Positions 8,169 to 13,423 of a stretch of DNA of 15,793 nucleotides are shown here, in pieces. Origin of the DNA: Bacteroidales bacterium (GTDB lineage Bacteria; Bacteroidota; Bacteroidia; Bacteroidales; VadinHA17). A program made the position numbers and the translations under genes. Numbering within the stretch: the stretch's first letter is position 1; each line of letters opens with the position of its first letter. The notes beneath the pieces are model-generated. The model made no database searches. It was not told the DNA's origin and saw only the letters and a program-made list of their open reading frames with translations. The DNA lies in the NCBI GenBank assembly GCA_016936695.1, contig JAFGXK010000229.1:1-15793 (forward strand), read 5' to 3'.

Positions 8169-8736
8169 GACTGAATCAACTTTCAGGAACATGGCGGTTT
8201 CGCTGACACTTATCGCGATGGTTTCATCAGCGCTGCTGGGGTTTGTTTATGAAGTGACGAAGGAACCCATTGCCCTGTCGAATCTCAATAAAAAGATCAA
8301 CGCCATAAAGCAGGTTGTACCTGGCTTCACAAATAATCCCAACGATGAGATGTTCCTTCTTCCCACCGGTGAAGGAGACAGTCTGGAGGTTTATCCTGCA
8401 AAAAAAGACGATGAAGTTATAGGTTATGCAGTAAATACTTATACGAATAGTGGATTTAGCGGAAACATAACCCTTATGGCCGGATTCAAACCCGATGGGA
8501 CAATAATAAATTTAATGGTCCTGGAGCATAAGGAGACTCCGGGACTTGGAACCAAGATGACTGAACCGGAATTCAAGGATCAGTTCATTGATAAGAATCC
8601 TGCAGAATTCGGGCTGACAGTAAAAAAGGACGGAGGTCCTGTTGATGCCATAACGGCAGCCACAATCAGCTCAAGAGCCTTTTGCGATGCAGTTCAGAGG
8701 GCTTATAACACGCTTCAGAAAGGAGGAATAAAATGA
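8161..8736 (+). CDS. rnfG: Rnf electron transport complex subunit G (covalent FMN)
   Basis: RnfG is anchored by one N-terminal helix (about 10-30), with its flavin domain on the periplasmic side. It relays electrons through covalently bound FMN and is homologous to NqrC. The 191-residue protein has the family motif HKETPGLG (123-130) and the flavinylation site DAITAAT (162-168), making Thr168 the expected FMN carrier. The site has Ala in place of the usual Gly in the SGAT core. It still fits the looser ApbE pattern Dxx[ST]xA[TS]. The gene overlaps rnfD by 8 bp and rnfE by 4 bp (ATGA), and it has a strong Shine-Dalgarno sequence, so expression is probably closely coupled to its neighbours. Length is normal for RnfG. 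Confidence 0.95.
   Translation: MAKTESTFRNMAVSLTLIAMVSSALLGFVYEVTKEPIALSNLNKKINAIKQVVPGFTNNPNDEMFLLPTGEGDSLEVYPAKKDDEVIGYAVNTYTNSGFSGNITLMAGFKPDGTIINLMVLEHKETPGLGTKMTEPEFKDQFIDKNPAEFGLTVKKDGGPVDAITAATISSRAFCDAVQRAYNTLQKGGIK
8721..8726 (+). promoter_or_regulatory. strong ribosome binding site for rnfE
   Basis: A perfect AGGAGG sits six bases before the rnfE ATG at 8733, inside the last codons of rnfG. Together with the ATGA stop/start overlap it supports translational coupling. Confidence 0.75.
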
Positions 8737-9314
8737 ATCAGATTGCAAACTTTACAAAAGGCCTGTTAAAGGAGAATCCCCTCCTGGTAATGGTACTGGG
8801 TACCTGTCCCGCCCTGGCAACAACTTCTTCTTCCCTGAACGGACTGGGGATGGGACTTGCCACAACATTTGTGCTGGTATGTTCAAATGTTGTCATAGCG
8901 TTGATGTCAAGACTGATCCCCGACAAGGTCAGAATACCTGCCTTTATTGTGGTTATCGCCTCATTCGTCACGGTTGTCGACCTGGTAATGCAGGCCTATG
9001 TACCGGACCTCTACCTTACGCTTGGGATCTTCATACCCCTGATAGTGGTAAACTGTATTGTTCTCGGTCGTGCCGAGGCATTTGCAAGCAAGAACTCAGT
9101 ATGGTCTTCGTTCATCGACGGGGCCGGAATGGGACTGGGATTCACTCTTGCCCTTGGAATACTTGGCGCCTTGCGGGAAATCCTCGGAAGCGGCGCTATT
9201 TTCGGGTATAAGTTCATTCAAGGCGACGGCATCCTTGTTTTCATTCTTGCACCCGGAGCCTTTATTGCTCTTGGATACCTTATAGCTCTTGTAAATAAGA
9301 TCAAACAGAATTAA
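8733..9314 (+). CDS. rnfE: Rnf electron transport complex subunit E
   Basis: RnfE is an integral membrane subunit homologous to NqrD, with about six helices. It pairs with RnfA in inverted topology to form part of the ion channel. The 193-residue protein carries the two conserved membrane cysteines: Cys25 in LGTCPALATT and Cys109 in VVNCIVLGRAEAFA. In NqrD/NqrE the equivalent cysteines of the two subunits hold a shared [2Fe-2S] centre within the membrane. The ALRE-type segment (LGALREILGSG) near residue 150 is also typical. The ATG overlaps the rnfG stop and has a perfect AGGAGG upstream. rnfA follows after 11 bp. Confidence 0.97.
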   Translation: MNQIANFTKGLLKENPLLVMVLGTCPALATTSSSLNGLGMGLATTFVLVCSNVVIALMSRLIPDKVRIPAFIVVIASFVTVVDLVMQAYVPDLYLTLGIFIPLIVVNCIVLGRAEAFASKNSVWSSFIDGAGMGLGFTLALGILGALREILGSGAIFGYKFIQGDGILVFILAPGAFIALGYLIALVNKIKQN

Positions 9315-9325
9315 GCTTACACCCA

Positions 9326-9898
9326 ATGGAATATATACTTATAATAATCTCCGCGCTCCTCGTAAACAATATCGTTCTGGCTCAGTTTCTGGGGGTGTGC
9401 CCTTTCCTTGGAGTATCGACAAAAGTGAACACATCTCTGGGAATGTCGGCTGCAGTAACTTTCGTGATGGTACTGGCAACTATTGTCACATACCTCATAC
9501 AGGTTTATGTTCTCGAGAAACTTGGCATAGCCTTCATGCAAACTATTACCTTCATACTCGTGATTGCATCACTTGTTCAAATGGTGGAAATCGTTCTCAA
9601 GAAGATCAGCAGGCCCCTTTATCAGGCTCTCGGTATTTTTCTGCCGCTAATCACAACAAACTGTGCTGTTCTTGGAGTGGCAATCCTGGTGATAAAGAAA
9701 GATTACAATCTGATCGAAGGAGTAGTTTACTCAGCAGCTATCGCACTTGGTTTCGGACTGGCCTTAATCATTCTCGCGGGCTTAAGGGAGCAATTTGAAC
9801 TTGTCGATATCCCCAAAGGGATGAAAGGTGTTCCGATCTCATTGGTTGCAGCAGGTATTCTTGCACTGGCATTCATGGGATTTACAGGAATCGTTTAG
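9326..9898 (+). CDS. rnfA: Rnf electron transport complex subunit A
   Basis: RnfA is the NqrE-like partner of RnfE, a membrane protein of about six helices and 190 residues. The start EYILIIISALLVNNIVLAQF and the segment FLGVCPFLGVSTK are diagnostic of the family. Cys25 and Cys113 (TTNCAVLGVAI) are the expected ligands that, with the two RnfE cysteines, hold the membrane [2Fe-2S] centre. The LAGLREQFEL segment near residue 153 corresponds to the conserved helix end. It is the last rnf subunit gene in the set. No rnfH is present. The J-domain gene begins 18 bp downstream with no terminator between. Confidence 0.97.
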   Translation: MEYILIIISALLVNNIVLAQFLGVCPFLGVSTKVNTSLGMSAAVTFVMVLATIVTYLIQVYVLEKLGIAFMQTITFILVIASLVQMVEIVLKKISRPLYQALGIFLPLITTNCAVLGVAILVIKKDYNLIEGVVYSAAIALGFGLALIILAGLREQFELVDIPKGMKGVPISLVAAGILALAFMGFTGIV

Positions 9899-9916
9899 TC
9901 ACGAAAGAAAAATTGA

Positions 9917-10477
9917 ATGCTCATATCTGAATATTACAACATACTTGGCATCCCGATGAATTCATCAATTGAAGACATCAGGAAAGCTTACAGAAAGAAA
10001 GCCAGGTTATATCATCCCGACATAAACCAGACTCCGGGGGCAAAGGAAAAATTTATTGAAGCTACCGAGGCCTATGATTTCCTTATAACAAACTACGGGA
10101 AGGGACAACTTGATGATCAGGACTATTTCAGGGTAGTTGAGGAGTGGAGAAAATACAGACAGGACCGATCGCGCCAGCGTGCCCAGTACTACGCCAGAAG
10201 CTCATTCAATCAATTCAAAAACAGCAAGTATTACAAATCAACCAGGATATTCAATCTGACTTCGGCTGTTTTTGCCTTTGCAGTTTCACTTACTATCTTC
10301 TTTTTTGCAATCCTGGGATATGTCCTGAGGCTCAGGGATCCAATCCCCGGAACAGAAAAAACGACAATCTTCTCCTTCATAATTCTTCTTATTTTAAGCC
10401 TGATACTCCTGACTGTCTCTGGTTTCTACCTCAAGGCGTACATTGATGCCAACCGGAAACAGAAAAGAAAAAAATAA
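9917..10477 (+). CDS. membrane-anchored J-domain (DnaJ-like, class III) protein
   Basis: J-domain proteins stimulate Hsp70 (DnaK) ATPase activity and direct it to particular clients. This 186-residue protein has an N-terminal J-domain (about 5-65) with the invariant HPD intact (His33-Pro34-Asp35) and the positively charged helix II (RKAYRKKAR). It lacks the Gly/Phe region, zinc finger and substrate-binding domains of DnaJ proper, so it is a class III type. A polar, Arg/Lys/Tyr-rich linker (about 70-110) leads to two hydrophobic segments (about 114-136 and 150-172). The C-terminus is a lysine-rich tail, consistent with both ends facing the cytoplasm. It starts 18 bp after rnfA and shares the operon terminator, so it is probably co-expressed with Rnf. 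A role in folding or assembling membrane subunits is possible but not shown. Confidence 0.9.
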   Translation: MLISEYYNILGIPMNSSIEDIRKAYRKKARLYHPDINQTPGAKEKFIEATEAYDFLITNYGKGQLDDQDYFRVVEEWRKYRQDRSRQRAQYYARSSFNQFKNSKYYKSTRIFNLTSAVFAFAVSLTIFFFAILGYVLRLRDPIPGTEKTTIFSFIILLILSLILLTVSGFYLKAYIDANRKQKRKK

Positions 10478-10525
10478 CCCGACGGCACAATTTTTGATCA
10501 TATACTGTCACAAAACGGTACTCAG

Positions 10526-10554
10526 GATCGTTATATATTAACGGTTTCTTTTTT
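10526..10554 (+). terminator. intrinsic terminator of the rnf-J-domain operon
   Basis: An 8-bp stem pairs 10526-10533 (GATCGTTA) with 10539-10546 (TAACGGTT), with two G-U wobbles and a TATAT loop. It is followed directly by a T-rich tract (TCTTTTTT, 10547-10554). It lies 48 bp after the J-domain gene stop and about 60 bp before the serpin. The stem is AT-rich and so only moderately stable. Confidence 0.55.
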
Positions 10555-10612
10555 GTGCATGTGGCTCTGAGGAACCATACAAAATGACAGTATTAATCAA
10601 AATCGATTGATT

Positions 10613-11860
10613 ATGAAGACAAAAATCAGAATCACATCTCAGACCTTCTTTCTTATAATAATGCTTTTTTTGCTGTCGTGCAGCAAGAAAGAGGAAGATC
10701 CGGTCACTGATCCAGTTCCCATTGACCTGACTGAAGCTCAGGCCATAATTATAGAATCAGGCAATGAGTTTGCATTTGACATCTTTGGTAAGGTTATTGA
10801 AAAAGCTGAACCCGTTCAGAATGTAATGATCTCTCCCCTGAGCATTTCATATGCACTTTCCATGACAATTAACGGAGCGGCAGGGGAAACAAGCGATGCG
10901 ATGCAGGAAGCTCTCAGGATCAGCGGTATTGACACGGAAACGCTTAATAAATCGTACAAGGCTCTTACAGATGCGCTGCTCACGATCGACAAGCGGGTAC
11001 TTATATCTATTGCCAACTCGGTATGGACAGAAGATGATTTCGAGGTCAAAAAGGCATTCACCGACGTACTGACCAGTTACTATGATGCTGAAGCGCAGTC
11101 GTTTGACATCGATGATCCTTTGGCTCCAGGCCTTATGAATAATTGGATCGAAGACAAAACCAACGGACTGATTAAGGAAATGATAAGCAAGCTTCCGGAT
11201 AACACTGTGATGCTGCTGATCAATGCAATCTACTTCAAGGGACAATGGAAACTTAAGTTTGATGAGTCCAAAACCGTTGATGAAGCCTTTTTTACAACCG
11301 GAAGCTCACAGGTGACGGTACCAATGATGAAGCAAAAGAAAGACTTTAAGGTATATGAAGAAAACGGATTCAAAATTGCCGAATTTCCTTACGGACAGGG
11401 CAACTATGTCATGGATGTTATTCTTCCCGATGAAAAAGAAGGATTGAACAATACTCTCGCTATCATTAACAGCCGCGATTATGAGCTTTGGGTAGATCAG
11501 ATGGCAGAACAGGAGATCGTAGTAAGCTTCCCGAGATTCAAATACGGATACAAGAGAAGCCTTAAGGACATACTATCGGATATGGGAATGGGAATAGCAT
11601 TCACTGACAATGCCGATTTTTCAAATATTTCAGAACAGTTTGATCTTCTCCTGAATGATGTTGCACATCAGACCTTCATTGAGACAAATGAAGAAGGAAC
11701 TGAAGCTGCAGCAGCAACTGTTGTAACAGTTGGAACGACATCAATGCCTCCTCCCCCGCTTGAATTCAAGATGGATCATCCGTTTTTGTATATCATCAGG
11801 GAAACATCAACCAATTCAATATTATTCATGGGAAGGGTAAGTGATCCCTCCGTGAATTGA
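10613..11860 (+). CDS. serpin family protease inhibitor, predicted surface lipoprotein
   Basis: Serpins trap serine or cysteine proteases covalently when their reactive loop is cleaved. The 415-residue protein begins with a lipoprotein signal: a basic start, a hydrophobic stretch and the lipobox LLSC with Cys23. The mature start CSKKEED has basic then acidic residues just after the cysteine, like the Bacteroidota lipoprotein export signal for the cell surface. Serpin core motifs include the ISPLSISYALSM helix region, NAIYFKGQWK and the C-terminal FLYIIRE and ILFMGRV. The hinge EEGTEAAAAT (360-369) has the small residues needed for loop insertion, so it should be inhibitory. Alignment to alpha-1-antitrypsin places P1-P1' at Thr376-Ser377, followed by Met and four prolines. 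The ATG at 10613 was chosen over an upstream TTG at 10607. No clear promoter consensus was found in the 135-bp upstream gap. Confidence 0.95.
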   Translation: MKTKIRITSQTFFLIIMLFLLSCSKKEEDPVTDPVPIDLTEAQAIIIESGNEFAFDIFGKVIEKAEPVQNVMISPLSISYALSMTINGAAGETSDAMQEALRISGIDTETLNKSYKALTDALLTIDKRVLISIANSVWTEDDFEVKKAFTDVLTSYYDAEAQSFDIDDPLAPGLMNNWIEDKTNGLIKEMISKLPDNTVMLLINAIYFKGQWKLKFDESKTVDEAFFTTGSSQVTVPMMKQKKDFKVYEENGFKIAEFPYGQGNYVMDVILPDEKEGLNNTLAIINSRDYELWVDQMAEQEIVVSFPRFKYGYKRSLKDILSDMGMGIAFTDNADFSNISEQFDLLLNDVAHQTFIETNEEGTEAAAATVVTVGTTSMPPPPLEFKMDHPFLYIIRETSTNSILFMGRVSDPSVN

Positions 11861-11865
11861 ATTCG

Positions 11866-11880
11866 CGCCTGAACCAGGCG
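11866..11880. terminator. hairpin between convergent serpin and siaC-like genes
   Basis: A perfect 6-bp inverted repeat, CGCCTG and CAGGCG, with a 3-base loop lies in the 38-bp gap between the two converging genes. No T-run follows on either strand. A bidirectional terminator is likely from the position, though the sequence is not a classic one. Confidence 0.4.
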
Positions 11881-11898
11881 ATAATGACAGTCTGTAAA

Positions 11899-12273
11899 TC
11901 AGGCTGTTCTTATGAAATTGAAAGGCATATGAAGGACAGATGAAAAATACTCCCCTCTTTCATAAATATCCTCGTCTCCCTCTTCATAGTACCAGTTTAC
12001 TATGAATTTCTTGTTTTTCAACCTGACACGGGAGATTTTCTGAAAAAGTTGTATCATGAATTTGGCGCTTGCGCTGTTGAAGTATTCCAGGTTCATATCT
12101 ATACATGTAACGTCTGCAGGATCAAGGATATAGCCATCAATCCAATCTTCTACAGGCTTAAAGAAATCCAAAGTGTTTTCATGAATCGACCGGCCTTTGA
12201 TCCTTATCATCCCTCCCGGATTCAACAGTATCTCAGGTGAATTTTTTGTAGCCTCTATCCTCAACTCATTCAT
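11899..12273 (-). CDS. SiaC-family (DUF1987) regulatory phosphoprotein
   Basis: The 124-residue cytoplasmic protein matches the SiaC/DUF1987 family. Family features are the central PE(I/L)LL...G start, the GRSIHENTLDFFKPVEDWI segment (27-45), the IDMNLEYFNSASAK block (58-71) and a late VNWYYEEGDED. In Pseudomonas aeruginosa SiaC binds the diguanylate cyclase SiaD and is switched by phosphorylation of Thr68 (kinase SiaB, phosphatase SiaA). By alignment the equivalent residue here is Ser67, with Ser69 close by, so phospho-control is plausible. None of SiaA, SiaB or SiaD is encoded in this window. The gene lies 78 bp downstream of tsaD on the same strand and convergent with the serpin. The output partner in this organism is unknown, and it need not be a cyclic-di-GMP enzyme. 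Confidence 0.8.
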   Translation of the reverse strand: MNELRIEATKNSPEILLNPGGMIRIKGRSIHENTLDFFKPVEDWIDGYILDPADVTCIDMNLEYFNSASAKFMIQLFQKISRVRLKNKKFIVNWYYEEGDEDIYERGEYFSSVLHMPFNFIRTA

Positions 12274-12309
12274 GCTGAATTAACGGGAACATTAACGCCA
12301 TATTGTAAA

Positions 12310-12325
12310 GCATTGCTGACAATGT
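12310..12325 (-). terminator. small hairpin after tsaD, possible weak terminator
   Basis: CATTG (12311-12315) and CAATG (12320-12324) pair across a CTGA loop, with a G-T wobble outside. A larger 6-bp inverted repeat (GCCATA at 12297-12302, TATGGC at 12346-12351) encloses it. No T-run follows, so it may be chance. Confidence 0.2.
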
Positions 12326-12351
12326 AGACAGGGATGAAATCAACTTATGGC

Positions 12352-13362
12352 CTAACTGGCCTGCGGGGCAACATCCTGACTCGCGAATTCTCCTCTAAGA
12401 TATTTATAATATCCTGTAATTCCGATCATCGCGGCATTATCGGTTGTGTAGGAGAATGGAGGAATATAAAGGTTCCACTCCCTTCTGGATGCTTCCCTGA
12501 CAAGGCCGTTTCTCAGGCCGGAATTAGCTGATACACCTCCCGCAATACCAATCTCCCTTATTCCTGTCATCTGAGAGGCTTTCACAAGTTTTGAAATGAG
12601 AATGCTTACAATAGTTTCCTGGAGAGAGGCACACAAATCGGCTTTGTTTTTCTCGATGAACTGCTGATCCTCTTTGAGCCTGTCGCGTAAAAAATAAAGA
12701 AAGCTTGTTTTAAGTCCGCTGAAGCTGAAATCGAGGTGCTTTACTCTGGGTTTTGCGAAAACGAATGCCTTTTTATTGCCTTGTGCAGCAAGCTTATCAA
12801 TCATGGGGCCAGCCGGATACGGAAGGTCCATGAGTTTCCCGCATTTATCGAAAGCTTCACCTGCCGCGTCGTCAATTGTGTTTCCGATTATTTCCATTTC
12901 GAGATGGCTCTTCATCACTATCAGCCTCGTATGTCCGCCAGATACGAGAAGGCAAAGGAAAGGAAAGTCAGGCAGCCTGTTCTTACCGTCCTTCGCGAGA
13001 ATGAAATGCACGAGCACATGAGCCTGAAGATGATTCACCTCGATGAGAGGAATATTTCTTGCTAGCGCAAATCCCTTGGCGAAGGAAGTGCCTACAAGCA
13101 AAGATCCAAGCAAACCGGGTCCCTGGGTAAAGGAAACCGCATTAATATCAGCAGGATCAGCTTCAGCCTTTTTAAGTGCCTGATCCACAACTGGCACAAT
13201 ATTTGCCTGATGAGCCCTGGAAGCAAGCTCGGGAACAACGCCCCCGTAAGATACATGTATGTCCTGGCCTGCTATAAGGTTTGAGAGTATATAACCGTCC
13301 CTTATAACAGCCGCAGAGGTATCATCGCAGGATGATTCTATCGCAAGTATTGTAACCGCCAT
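12352..13362 (-). CDS. tsaD: tRNA N6-threonylcarbamoyladenosine (t6A) synthase subunit TsaD
   Basis: TsaD (Kae1/Gcp family) transfers the threonylcarbamoyl group from threonylcarbamoyl-AMP to A37 of tRNAs that read ANN codons, working with TsaB and TsaE. It is universal and usually essential. The 336-residue protein is full length. Visible motifs are SSCDDTSAAV (10-19), HVSYGGVVPELASRAH (36-51), the metal-binding HLQAH (His111 and His115), LVSGGHTRL, DDAAGEAFDK, DFSFSGLKT, a glycine-rich GGVSANSGLR and the late TTDNAA containing the metal ligand Asp308. The ATG at 13362 is preceded by AAAGGAAG, a reasonable Shine-Dalgarno sequence. It is divergent from the TamB-like gene over 61 bp, an arrangement I know from other Bacteroidota. 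TsaB and TsaE are not in this window. Confidence 0.97.
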   Translation of the reverse strand: MAVTILAIESSCDDTSAAVIRDGYILSNLIAGQDIHVSYGGVVPELASRAHQANIVPVVDQALKKAEADPADINAVSFTQGPGLLGSLLVGTSFAKGFALARNIPLIEVNHLQAHVLVHFILAKDGKNRLPDFPFLCLLVSGGHTRLIVMKSHLEMEIIGNTIDDAAGEAFDKCGKLMDLPYPAGPMIDKLAAQGNKKAFVFAKPRVKHLDFSFSGLKTSFLYFLRDRLKEDQQFIEKNKADLCASLQETIVSILISKLVKASQMTGIREIGIAGGVSANSGLRNGLVREASRREWNLYIPPFSYTTDNAAMIGITGYYKYLRGEFASQDVAPQAS

Positions 13363-13368
13363 GCTTCC

Positions 13369-13399
13369 TTTGATTTTCCGGATATTTTAGGTTATTTTG
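13369..13399 (+). promoter_or_regulatory. candidate Bacteroidota-type promoter for the TamB-like gene
   Basis: TTTG (13369-13372), then 19 bases, then TTATTTTG (13392-13399) resembles the consensus TTTG-N19-21-TAnnTTTG, with one mismatch in the -7 box. The predicted transcript start near 13404 leaves a leader of about 20 bases before the ATG at 13424. This is the best two-part promoter match I found in the window. Confidence 0.4.
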
Positions 13400-13402
13400 A
13401 AA

Positions 13403-13416
13403 CCCGAACGTTCAGG
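13403..13416. repeat. near-palindrome in the tsaD-tamB divergent region
   Basis: GAACGTTC (13406-13413) is a perfect 8-bp palindrome. It is flanked by CC and GG, which pair after one mismatch (13403-13416). It falls about where transcription toward the TamB-like gene would start. It could be an operator or a small hairpin, or it may be chance. Confidence 0.3.
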
Positions 13417-13423
13417 CATTTTA

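Noticed and set aside
9397..9798. 133-residue open frame in another frame within rnfA
   Set aside because: rnfA in this region has diagnostic motifs. The alternative frame is polar, with no domain and no ribosome site.
10478..10612. Search for a TAnnTTTG promoter in front of the serpin
   Set aside because: No acceptable -7 and -33 pair was found. The only solid structure is the terminator hairpin of the preceding operon.
10847..11245. 132-residue open frame antisense to the serpin
   Set aside because: It overlaps a clear serpin completely and shows no start signal or recognisable domain.
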